Of a stretch of 34,844 nt of DNA, positions 16,712 through 24,712 are shown piece after piece. Each line of letters opens with the position of its first letter. Position 1 is the stretch's first letter. The stretch comes from Streptomyces silvae. Lineage in GTDB: Bacteria > Actinomycetota > Actinomycetes > Streptomycetales > Streptomycetaceae. A model generated the notes under the pieces. That model was not told the DNA's origin and searched no databases. It was given only the letters and a program-made list of their open reading frames with translations. Made by a program: the position numbers and the translations under genes. The DNA is taken from NCBI RefSeq assembly GCF_016745505.1, contig NZ_JAERUC010000128.1:1-34844 (forward strand). The letters run 5' to 3'.

Positions 16712-18433
16712 TCAGCTGACCGTGTAGTAGCTGTTCCAGCCGGTTCCGAGCTTGACCTGTGTGGCGAAGATCTCCGATGTGCCCACGCCCGTCCCCTTGA
16801 GGAGGTACAGCGCGCCGGCGGGCGTACGGGCCACGAGGTCGGACTTGGCGTCGCCGTTGACGTCACCCGGCGTGACGAGCAGGTCGTAGGCGGACCAGTT
16901 GCTGCGGACCAGTACCGGGGCCTCGAACGGGGCGGTGGACTTGCCCGTGCCCTTGGCGAGGTAGAGGTCGTTGGTGCCACCCCGGCGGAGAAGCAGGTCG
17001 TTCTTGCCGTCGTAGGTGAAGTCGCCGTGACCGCGGACCTGGTTGTACACCTGGTATCCGGTCGCGGCCTTGACCGCGGTGTTGAACTTGCCGTTGCCGT
17101 AGCTCGGGTAGACCATCAGGTCGCCCGTCGAGGTGACGGCCAGGACATCACCCTTGCCGTCGTTGTTCACGTCGCCGGGGGCGACGATCGCGCGAACCGT
17201 CTTCCAGCCGCTGAACATCTTCGTCCTGGCGTAGGTCGAGCTGCTGGCGGAACGGTGCAGCCAGTACACGTCGCCCGTCGTGCCCTCGCGGGCGATGAGG
17301 TCCTCGTAACCGTCACGGTCGAGGTCCGTCTGGACGAAGAGGTTGTAGGCGCTGTACGAACCCGCGAAGGCCTTGCGTGCTGCGAGCGCCTCGCCGGTGG
17401 AGTTGACGGTGTAGGCGGTCGCACCGGTGGTGCGTGCGAAGAGGTCGGCGCGGTGGTCGCGGCTGAAGCTGGTGTCGTCGATCCGCGGCTGGATCGAGCG
17501 GTAGTAGGTCGCGACCTTGGTGTACACGTCGTACGTGCCCCGCATGTTGCAGGCCTCGGTCTGGCTGGCCACACCCCACGAGGTGATGCCGATGACCCGG
17601 CCGCTGACGAACATCGGGCTGCCCGAGTCACCGGGGCAGGTGGCCTTGCCCGTCGAGTCGTTTCCGGTGCCGCCCACACCCGCGCAGATCATGTGCCCGG
17701 GCTTGTACGCGCCGGGGATGGAGACCGCCGTGTCGAGGCTCTCCGAGCACTCGGCGTCCGAACGCAGCGGCTGCTCGAGGCGCAGGAGGGTGTCCGACAG
17801 CGGGGAGAAGTCGTAGTCCGAGCCGGTCATGCCCCACCCGTACGTGGTGGCCACGGTCCCGGCGGTGTAGCGGGCGTTGTCGCCGTACGAGGCGGGCTGG
17901 GCCGGCGTGTACGAGAGCGGCTTGGAAAGCGTGAGCAGAGCGACGTCGTTGTCGATCGCGTCCGCGTTGTACGAACCCGCGAAATAGGAGCGGGTGATGC
18001 TTACGGCGGTGCCCTCGTCATTGGGGCCGCCGGCGAGCTTGGCCGTTCCGGCGAGCACCAGGCCCTGCCCGACCATGTTCAGCGCTTTGCCGTTCTCGTC
18101 CGTCACGCAGTGCGCGGCCGTCATCACCTTGTTGGGAGCGACGAGCGTGCCCCCACAGGTGAAGTAGTAGTAGCCGTCGTTGTCGAACTCGAAGAGAAGC
18201 TGAACCATCCAGGGAGCACTGCTGAATGCGGTGCTGGTACCGCCGATGATGCGCGGGGACTTCCCCTGGGGGCTGACCACGGTGGCACCCTTGGGCGGCA
18301 GGAACCGCTCGCCGCCGTCGGCGGCCTGGGCGTTGACCGTCAGACCGCTGCCGAGCAGCGCCAGCGCCGCTATGCCGGCGCCTATCAGTCCTCGAAGTTT
18401 TCGTACCCGTCCGGCATGACGCGATATGCGCAC
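16712..18433 (-). CDS. Secreted S1 (chymotrypsin-fold) serine protease with VCBS/FG-GAP repeats
   Basis: Secreted protease (573 residues). The signal peptide spans about 1-38 (RKLRGLIGAGIAALALLG..., ending AQA-A). A short propeptide ends at Arg61, and Ile62 of RIIGG would be the new N-terminus after activation. The catalytic triad is His108 (TAAHC), Asp163 (DNDVALL) and Ser270 (CPGDSGSP). The residue at trypsin position 189 reads Ala264 rather than Asp, while position 226 reads Asp302. From about 325 to the end there are five repeats with Ca2+-type D-x-[DN]-x-D-G motifs, such as DLDRDGYEDL and DVNNDGKGDVL, forming a partial beta-propeller. The start is GTG with GGGAG 6 nt upstream. The gene interrupts the conserved rho-LCP-rpmE order and is bounded by hairpins on both sides, so it is probably an acquired gene. 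Confidence 0.93.
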   Translation of the reverse strand: MRISRHAGRVRKLRGLIGAGIAALALLGSGLTVNAQAADGGERFLPPKGATVVSPQGKSPRIIGGTSTAFSSAPWMVQLLFEFDNDGYYYFTCGGTLVAPNKVMTAAHCVTDENGKALNMVGQGLVLAGTAKLAGGPNDEGTAVSITRSYFAGSYNADAIDNDVALLTLSKPLSYTPAQPASYGDNARYTAGTVATTYGWGMTGSDYDFSPLSDTLLRLEQPLRSDAECSESLDTAVSIPGAYKPGHMICAGVGGTGNDSTGKATCPGDSGSPMFVSGRVIGITSWGVASQTEACNMRGTYDVYTKVATYYRSIQPRIDDTSFSRDHRADLFARTTGATAYTVNSTGEALAARKAFAGSYSAYNLFVQTDLDRDGYEDLIAREGTTGDVYWLHRSASSSTYARTKMFSGWKTVRAIVAPGDVNNDGKGDVLAVTSTGDLMVYPSYGNGKFNTAVKAATGYQVYNQVRGHGDFTYDGKNDLLLRRGGTNDLYLAKGTGKSTAPFEAPVLVRSNWSAYDLLVTPGDVNGDAKSDLVARTPAGALYLLKGTGVGTSEIFATQVKLGTGWNSYYTVS

Positions 18434-18519
18434 GCAAGTCTCCCGTTGTCCAATGGCATTTCAGAGAATGTGTGCCGTATGTGGGGGGACTGTGACGGCC
18501 AGTTGATATTACACACAGA

Positions 18520-18553
18520 AATCCGCCCCGTCACTCGAGTAACGGGGCGGATT
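18520..18553 (-). terminator. Terminator after rho
   Basis: AATCCGCCCCGT (18520-18531) pairs with ACGGGGCGGATT (18542-18553), and the stem extends inward past one mismatch to an ACTCGAGT core. On the minus strand it is followed by TCTGTGTGT. It starts about 37 nt after the rho stop and isolates the protease gene. Confidence 0.75.
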
Positions 18554-18590
18554 CCAGGGGTGTTTGGGCTCTCCTGATTCAGAGGTCCGG

Positions 18591-20657
18591 TCAGTCGTTG
18601 CCGTTGCCCGGCGCCGGCGTCGTCTTCTGGATCTGGAGCAGGAACTCCGCGTTGGACTGCGTCTTCTTCATGCGGTCCAGCAGGAGCTCGATCGCCTGCT
18701 GCTGGTCGAGCGCGTGGAGCACCCGGCGCAGCTTCCAGACGATCGCCAGCTCGTCGCTGCCGAGCAGGATCTCTTCCTTACGGGTGCTGGACGCGTCCAC
18801 GTCCACCGCCGGGAAGATGCGCTTGTCCGAGAGCTTCCGGTCGAGCTTGAGCTCCATGTTGCCGGTGCCCTTGAACTCCTCGAAGATCACCTCGTCCATG
18901 CGCGAGCCGGTCTCGACGAGCGCGGTGGCCAGGATGGTCAGCGAGCCGCCGTCCTCGATGTTGCGCGCCGCACCGAAGAAGCGCTTCGGCGGGTACAGCG
19001 CGGTCGAGTCGACACCACCGGACAGGATGCGGCCGGAGGCCGGTGCCGCCAGGTTGTAGGCGCGGCCCAGGCGGGTGATCGAGTCCAGCAGGACGACCAC
19101 GTCGTGGCCCAGCTCCACGAGGCGCTTCGCGCGCTCGATGGCGAGCTCGGCGACCGTGGTGTGGTCCTCGGCGGGACGGTCGAAGGTCGAGGAGATGACC
19201 TCGCCCTTCACCGACCGCTGCATGTCGGTGACCTCTTCCGGACGCTCGTCGACCAGGACGACCATCAGGTGGCACTCGGGGCTGTTGACCGTGATCGCGT
19301 TGGCGATGGCCTGCAGGATCATGGTCTTACCGGTCTTCGGCGGGGCCACGATCAGGCCTCGCTGGCCCTTGCCGATCGGGGCGACCAGGTCGATGATCCG
19401 GGTGGTCAGGATGTTGGAGTCGGTCTCCAGACGGAGCCGGTCCTGTGGGTACAGCGGGGTCAGCTTCTGGAACTCGGGACGGCCGCGGCCGGTCTCCGGC
19501 GCCATGCCGTTGACGGAGTCCAGACGGACCAGCGCGTTGAACTTCTCGCGGCGCTCGCCGTCCTTGGGCTGGCGCACCGCACCGGTGACGTGGTCACCCT
19601 TGCGCAGGCCGTTCTTGCGGACCTGGGCGAGCGAGACGTACACGTCGTTCGGTCCCGGCAGGTAGCCGGAGGTCCGGATGAACGCGTAGTTGTCGAGGAT
19701 GTCGAGGATGCCCGCGACGGGGATCAGGACGTCGTCGTCGGCCACCTGCACGTCGGTCGCGAAGTCGTCGCGGCCACGACGGCCACGGCGGTCGCGGTAA
19801 CGCCCGCGGCGCCCACGGCGGCCGCCCTCGTCGTCGTAACCGTCGTCCTGCTGGCCGCCGCCACCCTGCTGGCCCTGGCCCTGGTTCTGGCCGCCGCCCT
19901 GCTGGCCCTGACGGCGTCCGCCGCCCTGCTGGCCCTGGTCGTCGCCCTTGCCGCGCCGGTCGCGCTGGCGGTCCCTGCGGTCACCGCGGTCCTGGCGGTC
20001 GCCACGGTCACGCCGGCCGTCCTGGCGGTCGCCGCGACGGCCCTCGGCCGTGTCGGCCGCGGACTCGGCCTTGGCGTCGCCCTTCGTCTCGGCGCGCTCG
20101 TCGCCGCGGTCCTGACGGCCCTCGGCCTTGGGCTCGCTCTTCGGCTCGGCGTCCGTCCTGGACTCGGCCTTCGGCTCCGCCTTGGTGTCGGGGCTGCCCG
20201 CCTGCGCGGTCGCCCGGCGACGGCGGCGCTCGCCCGTCGGCTGCTCGTCGCTGGCCGGCTGGCCCGGGATGTCGATCTGCTGCTGGGCGGCGGCCTTGTC
20301 GGCGGCCGGGGCGGCAGCGGTCTCGTCACCGGTGCGCGTCTTGGACGTGGCACGCCGCTTGGGCTTGCTCCCGGCGTCCGTACCGGCGGACGCGGCGGCC
20401 TTGGGGGCGGGCGCGGAGGAGCCTCCCGCCTGCGCCTCCTTGATGACCTCGATCAGCTGGCTCTTGCGCATCCGCGCAGTTCCCCTGATGCCGAGGCCGG
20501 ACGCGACCTGCTGCAGCTCGGCCAGGACCATGCCCTCGAGGCCGGTGCCGGAGCGGCGGCGCCGTGCGGTGGTGCCAGTGGCAGCACCTTCGGCGGGCAC
20601 GGAGCTGTCGACGCTCTTGTCGGCGCTCACGCCCATCAGATCGGTGGTGTCGCTCAC
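18591..20657 (-). CDS. rho: Transcription termination factor Rho
   Basis: Hexameric RNA helicase and terminator (688 residues, compared with 419 in E. coli). Residues about 38-75 are the Rho N-terminal helical domain (LAELQQVASGLGIRG). Residues about 80-340 are a disordered insert rich in Arg, Gly, Asp, Gln and Glu, with GQQGG and RRGRRGR runs. The OB-fold RNA-binding domain follows (GILDILDNYAFIRTSGYLPG). The ATPase core holds the P-loop PPKTGKT (439-445) and the Walker B region VVVLLDSITRLGRAYN. The frame is open 99 codons further upstream, but GTG 20657 (MSDTTDLMGVSADKSV) has AAGGA 7 nt before it and is family-like. Long inserts of this kind are known in actinobacterial Rho and add RNA contacts. 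Confidence 0.97.
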   Translation of the reverse strand: MSDTTDLMGVSADKSVDSSVPAEGAATGTTARRRRSGTGLEGMVLAELQQVASGLGIRGTARMRKSQLIEVIKEAQAGGSSAPAPKAAASAGTDAGSKPKRRATSKTRTGDETAAAPAADKAAAQQQIDIPGQPASDEQPTGERRRRRATAQAGSPDTKAEPKAESRTDAEPKSEPKAEGRQDRGDERAETKGDAKAESAADTAEGRRGDRQDGRRDRGDRQDRGDRRDRQRDRRGKGDDQGQQGGGRRQGQQGGGQNQGQGQQGGGGQQDDGYDDEGGRRGRRGRYRDRRGRRGRDDFATDVQVADDDVLIPVAGILDILDNYAFIRTSGYLPGPNDVYVSLAQVRKNGLRKGDHVTGAVRQPKDGERREKFNALVRLDSVNGMAPETGRGRPEFQKLTPLYPQDRLRLETDSNILTTRIIDLVAPIGKGQRGLIVAPPKTGKTMILQAIANAITVNSPECHLMVVLVDERPEEVTDMQRSVKGEVISSTFDRPAEDHTTVAELAIERAKRLVELGHDVVVLLDSITRLGRAYNLAAPASGRILSGGVDSTALYPPKRFFGAARNIEDGGSLTILATALVETGSRMDEVIFEEFKGTGNMELKLDRKLSDKRIFPAVDVDASSTRKEEILLGSDELAIVWKLRRVLHALDQQQAIELLLDRMKKTQSNAEFLLQIQKTTPAPGNGND

Positions 20658-21045
20658 GAAGGGTCCTTCCCTGGAGCGGACGTCGGCCTTCTGGCTCGGC
20701 GACCGGTTGTGCTGTCCGACTGCGGTCTGTTGATCGTGTCGATCGCGGACCTTGCCGGGGCGGTGGTCCGCCGGGTACGGCGGAGAGACGAATGTGCGGG
20801 GTTCCGGCGCGAGATCCCCCTGCTCGGCCCACTCCTGGACGAGCAAGAGGGTGTCGTGCCGGTTCCGGAGCGTGCTCGAAAGCTCAGGCAGGCTGCTCAG
20901 GCAGTCGGGGAGGCTCCCGGAAGAGTGGTGGTCCCGGAGGGGGACACGAAGCAACGCGCCACGAAGACGTCGATTGCTGACTTGAGGTTAACACTACCGG
21001 CTCCAACAAACATTCCCCCTCTCATGCACCGGCAATCACGTGGGA
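20658..21045 (-). promoter_or_regulatory. rho leader region with candidate sigma-R-type promoter
   Basis: This 388-bp gap between thrB and rho holds no supported gene. GGGAAT (21012-21017) and GTT (20990-20992) are 19 nt apart, one more than the SigR optimum of 18. Transcription from there would give a leader of about 325 nt before rho. The leader has room for rho autoregulation. The promoter call is weak. Confidence 0.35.
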
Positions 21046-21963
21046 TTACGCGGCGAGCGGCAACACGCTCGCACCCGTGGCGTCGAGGGCGAGCCGGTTC
21101 GCGGCCCAGCCCTCACCCGCCAGCCGGGCGACCTTGTCGGCCGAACCCTCCTCCGTCAGTGCGAGCACGGTCGGCCCCGCACCGGAGATGACAGCGGGGA
21201 CACCGTCGGCGCGCAGCCGGTTCACCAGCTCCACGCTCTGCGGCATCGCCGGGCCCCGGTATTCCTGGTGGATCCGGTCCTCCGTGGCCGCGAGCAGCAG
21301 CTCGGGCCGCCGCGTCAGGGCCTCGACCAGCAGGGCCGCGCGGCCGGCGTTGGCCGCGGCGTCCACATGGGGGACGGTGCGCGGCAGCAGGCCGCGGGCG
21401 GTCTCGGTGAGCACCGGGGTGGCCGGGACGAAGACCACCGGCACGACGGAGTCGGCGGGGTCCATCCGGATCGCCCTGGCGGCTCCGCCGTCCGTCCAGG
21501 CGAGCGTGAAGCCGCCGAGCAGACAGGCGGCGACGTTGTCGGGGTGGCCCTCGATCTCGGTGGCCAGCTCCAGCAGCGCGGCGTCGTCGAGGCGGGCCTC
21601 GCCGCCCGTCGTCACGGCGCGGGCGGCGACGATCCCGGCGCAGATGGCGGCGGACGAGGATCCGAGGCCGCGGCCGTGCGGGATGCGGTTGGCGCAGACG
21701 ATCTCCAGGCCTCGGGGCTGTCCGCCGAGCAGGTCGAAGGCCGTGCGCAGGGAGCGTACGAGCAGGTGGCTCTCGTCGCGGGGCAGCGTCTCGGCGCCCT
21801 CACCCGCGATGTCGATGTGCAGCCCGGAATCGGCGACCCGGACGACGACGTCGTCGTAGAGCCCCAGCGAGAGGCCGAGGGCGTCGAAACCCGGGCCCAG
21901 ATTGGCGCTGGTTGCGGGGACGCGCACCCGGACGGCGGCGGCTCGGAACGCGGGACCGGCCAT
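21046..21963 (-). CDS. thrB: Homoserine kinase
   Basis: GHMP-family kinase (305 residues) that phosphorylates L-homoserine, the step before threonine synthase. Visible features are the N-terminal VRVPATSANLGPGFDALGLS, the ATP-binding glycine-rich loop IPHGRGLGSSSAA, and the C-terminal GHMP motif VISGAGPTVLAL. The open frame extends 49 codons upstream, but ATG 21963 gives the family N-terminus. The ribosome binding site is weak (GGAAGAG at some distance). It is the last gene of the hom-thrC-thrB series, 266 nt after thrC. Confidence 0.96.
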   Translation of the reverse strand: MAGPAFRAAAVRVRVPATSANLGPGFDALGLSLGLYDDVVVRVADSGLHIDIAGEGAETLPRDESHLLVRSLRTAFDLLGGQPRGLEIVCANRIPHGRGLGSSSAAICAGIVAARAVTTGGEARLDDAALLELATEIEGHPDNVAACLLGGFTLAWTDGGAARAIRMDPADSVVPVVFVPATPVLTETARGLLPRTVPHVDAAANAGRAALLVEALTRRPELLLAATEDRIHQEYRGPAMPQSVELVNRLRADGVPAVISGAGPTVLALTEEGSADKVARLAGEGWAANRLALDATGASVLPLAA

Positions 21964-22150
21964 CGGTTGGACGACTCTTCCTGTACGGCGGCGGGGATGT
22001 GGTGCAGGGTACTTCGACGTGCGTGGGGTGCCGTTGCGCGGGGGGACGGGGGGCCCGGCAGTCACGACGGCTGCAGCACCGCGGCGGATGCGGCGGGGCG
22101 GGTCGTACACAGCTTATCGAAGGAAGGTTCTGTGGCGACATAGGGCGCAC

Positions 22151-22208
22151 GGGAGGCGCACGATGCGTGTCGCACACCTCCCATGCGCTCTCCGCCCCCG
22201 AAGGGCGG
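22151..22208 (-). other. Hairpins in the thrC-thrB gap
   Basis: GGGAGG (22151-22156) pairs with CCTCCC (22177-22182) around a 20-nt loop, and CCGCCC (22192-22197) pairs with GGGCGG (22203-22208). They follow the thrC stop at 22230 and could reduce read-through into thrB or mark an internal mRNA end. No T-run is present. Confidence 0.4.
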
Positions 22209-22229
22209 CTGAGCTGCGGCGGACGCCGG

Positions 22230-23300
22230 CTACGCGAGGCCCAGCTTCTCGGCCGCGGCCACCGCGTCGACCGGGACGGTCACCGGCTGCGGAGCACCCG
22301 CGACGGCCCAGTCGGGGTCCTTGAGGCCGTTGCCCGTGACGGTGCAGACGATCTTCTGGCCGGGGTCGACCTTGCCCTCGTCGGCGGCCTTGAGCAGACC
22401 GGCCACCGAGGCCGCCGACGCGGGCTCCACGAAGACACCCTCCTGGGAGGCCAGCAGGCGGTACGCCGACAGGATCTGACGGTCCGTCACATCGTCGATG
22501 AAGCCGCCCGACTCGTCGCGCGCGTCCAGGGCGAACTGCCAGGACGCCGGGTTGCCGATGCGGATCGCGGTGGCGATGGTCGCCGGGTCCTTGACGATCT
22601 CGCCGCGCACGATCGGCGCGGAGCCGGACGCCTGGAAGCCCCACATGCGCGGGGCGCGCGTGGAGATGCCGTCCTTGGCGTACTCCCTGTAGCCCCGCCA
22701 GTAGGCCGTGATGTTGCCCGCGTTGCCCACCGGCAGGACGTGGATGTCCGGGGCGTCGCCGAGCGCGTCGACGATCTCGAACGCGGCGGTCTTCTGGCCT
22801 TCGATCCGGACCGGGTTGACCGAATTGACCAGCGCCACCGGGTAGTTGTCCGAGAGGCTGCGGGCCAGGGTCAGGCAGTCGTCGAAGTTCCCGTCGACCT
22901 GGAGGATCTTGGCGCCGTGGACGAGCGCCTGCCCCATCTTGCCGAGCGCGATCTTGCCCTGCGGCACGAGGACCGCGCAGACCATGCCCGCGCGCACCGC
23001 GTAGGCGGCGGCGGAGGCGGAGGTGTTGCCGGTGGAGGCGCAGATGACGGCCTGCGCACCCTCCTCCTTGGCCCGGGTGATCGCCATGGTCATGCCGCGG
23101 TCCTTGAACGAACCGGTGGGGTTGGCGCCCTCGACCTTGAGGTGCACCTCGCAGCCCGTGCGCTCGGAGAGGACCTGCGCCGGGACGAGCGGCGTGCCGC
23201 CCTCACGGAGTGTGACGACCGGCGTCGTGCTCGTGACCGGAAGACGGTCCCGGTACTCCTCGATGATGCCGCGCCACTGGTGGGTGCCCTTGCTGGTCAT
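22230..23300 (-). CDS. thrC: Threonine synthase
   Basis: PLP-dependent enzyme (356 residues) that converts O-phosphohomoserine to threonine. It is the compact bacterial type without the long N-terminal domain. The PLP lysine is Lys66 in NPTGSFKDRGM. Other motifs are ICASTGNTSASAAAYAVRAG and, for the phosphate pocket, LPVGNAGNITAYWRGY. The C-terminal SGSAPIV and VTGNGLKDPD segments are also typical. ATG 23300 lies 6 nt after the hom TAA stop, and the ribosome binding site overlaps that stop, so translation is coupled. Confidence 0.97.
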   Translation of the reverse strand: MTSKGTHQWRGIIEEYRDRLPVTSTTPVVTLREGGTPLVPAQVLSERTGCEVHLKVEGANPTGSFKDRGMTMAITRAKEEGAQAVICASTGNTSASAAAYAVRAGMVCAVLVPQGKIALGKMGQALVHGAKILQVDGNFDDCLTLARSLSDNYPVALVNSVNPVRIEGQKTAAFEIVDALGDAPDIHVLPVGNAGNITAYWRGYREYAKDGISTRAPRMWGFQASGSAPIVRGEIVKDPATIATAIRIGNPASWQFALDARDESGGFIDDVTDRQILSAYRLLASQEGVFVEPASAASVAGLLKAADEGKVDPGQKIVCTVTGNGLKDPDWAVAGAPQPVTVPVDAVAAAEKLGLA

Positions 23301-23306
23301 GGGTCC

Positions 23307-24614
23307 TTACTCCCCTTCAACACGCATGATGCTGGCGACACCGCGCACGGTGTCGAGCTTGCGCAGCGCTTCGACGGTCCCGGAGAGGGCAGCGTCGGGC
23401 GCGCGGTGGGTGACGACGACGAGGGAGGCCTCGCCGCCGGTTTCCTGACTGTCAGGCCGACTCTGCTGGCGGACCGTATCGATGGATACGCCCTGTTCGG
23501 CGAAGACCGTCGCGACCTGGGCGAGCACGCCAGGCTTGTCGGCCACGTCGAGACTGATGTGGTAGCGCGTGACGACATCGCCCATGGGGCTGACCGGCAG
23601 ACGCGTGTACGCGGACTCACCGGGGCCGGTGGTCTCGCCGATGATGTTGCGGCATACGGCGACGAGGTCGCCCAGGACCGCGGAGGCCGTCGGGGCGCCG
23701 CCGGCGCCGGGCCCGTAGAACATGAGCTGTCCGGCCGCCTCGGCCTCGACGAAGACCGCGTTGTACGCCTCGCGCACGGAGGCCAGCGGGTGGCTGAGCG
23801 GGATCATCGCGGGGTGCACGCGGGCGGTGACGGAATTGCCGTCGGCGGCGCGCTCGCAGATCGCGAGGAGCTTGACGGTACAGCCCATGCGGCGGGCGGA
23901 GGCGATGTCGGCGGCGGTGACCTCGGTGATGCCCTCGCGGTGCACCTCCCCGATCTTCACCCGGGTGTGGAAGGCGATCCCGGCGAGGATGGCGGCCTTC
24001 GCGGCGGCGTCGAAGCCCTCGACGTCGGCGGTGGGGTCGGCCTCGGCGTAACCGAGGGCGGTGGCCTCGTCGAGCGCCTCGGAATACCCGGCTCCGCTCG
24101 TGTCCATCCGGTCGAGGATGAAGTTGGTCGTGCCGTTGACGATGCCCAGCACCCGGTTGACCTTGTCGCCGGCGAGGGACTCGCGCAGCGGCCGTACGAG
24201 CGGGATGGCCCCGGCCACGGCCGCCTCGTAGTAGAGGTCCCGGCCGTTCCTCTCGGCGGCGGCGTGGAGCGCCGAGCCATCCTCGGCGAGCAGCGCCTTG
24301 TTGGCCGAGACGACGCCCGCGCCGTGCTCGAAGGCGGTCGTGATGAGCGTACGGGCGGGCTCGATGCCCCCGATGACCTCGACGACGACGTCGATGTCGC
24401 CCCGTTTGACCAGGGCGGTCGCATCGGTGGTGATCAGTGCGGGGTCGATGCCCTCCCGCACCTTGGAGGGCCGGCGGACGGCGACACCGGCGAGCTCGAC
24501 CGGTGCGCCGATGCGCGCGGCGAGGTCGTCGGCGTGCGTCGTCATGATGCGCGCCACCTCTGAGCCGACCACTCCACAGCCCAGCAGCGCCACCTTCAGC
24601 GGACGCGTACGCAT
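23307..24614 (-). CDS. hom: Homoserine dehydrogenase
   Basis: NAD(P)-dependent reduction of aspartate semialdehyde to homoserine, the branch point to threonine and methionine (435 residues). The Rossmann motif ALLGCGVVGSEVAR is near the N-terminus. Catalytic-domain signatures include GIVNGTTNFIL and YAEADPTADVEGFDAAAK. A C-terminal ACT domain (about 350-435, with LDVADKPGVLAQVATVFAEQ) suggests feedback control by threonine. Two adjacent ATG codons occur at 24617 and 24614. GAGG lies 4 nt from the first and 7 nt from the second, so I use the second. It lies 98 nt after lysA, with a 9-bp hairpin between them. Confidence 0.97.
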   Translation of the reverse strand: MRTRPLKVALLGCGVVGSEVARIMTTHADDLAARIGAPVELAGVAVRRPSKVREGIDPALITTDATALVKRGDIDVVVEVIGGIEPARTLITTAFEHGAGVVSANKALLAEDGSALHAAAERNGRDLYYEAAVAGAIPLVRPLRESLAGDKVNRVLGIVNGTTNFILDRMDTSGAGYSEALDEATALGYAEADPTADVEGFDAAAKAAILAGIAFHTRVKIGEVHREGITEVTAADIASARRMGCTVKLLAICERAADGNSVTARVHPAMIPLSHPLASVREAYNAVFVEAEAAGQLMFYGPGAGGAPTASAVLGDLVAVCRNIIGETTGPGESAYTRLPVSPMGDVVTRYHISLDVADKPGVLAQVATVFAEQGVSIDTVRQQSRPDSQETGGEASLVVVTHRAPDAALSGTVEALRKLDTVRGVASIMRVEGE

Positions 24615-24663
24615 CATCCGACCTCGTTTCTCATACTTCTGATGTGTGGACCAGTCTCACTCA

Positions 24664-24692
24664 CCGGACGGGGGTTTCTGCCACCCGTCCGG
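24664..24692. other. Hairpin between lysA and hom
   Basis: CCGGACGGG (24664-24672) pairs perfectly with CCCGTCCGG (24684-24692) around 11 nt. A T-rich ATTTTG follows on the plus strand only, so it is not a standard terminator for the minus-strand genes. It may lower expression of the hom-thrC-thrB genes relative to lysA. Confidence 0.5.
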
Positions 24693-24712
24693 ATTTTGAG
24701 ATGTGAATTTCA

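Noticed and set aside
17345..17985. Repeated 15-mer GTACGAACCCGCGAA in the protease gene
   Set aside because: Both copies encode the peptide FAGSY in different parts of the protein; this is coding coincidence or domain-level similarity, not a mobile repeat.
20658..20954. N-terminal extension of the rho frame by 99 codons
   Set aside because: There is no similarity to Rho, and a good ribosome binding site with a family-like start lies at 20657.
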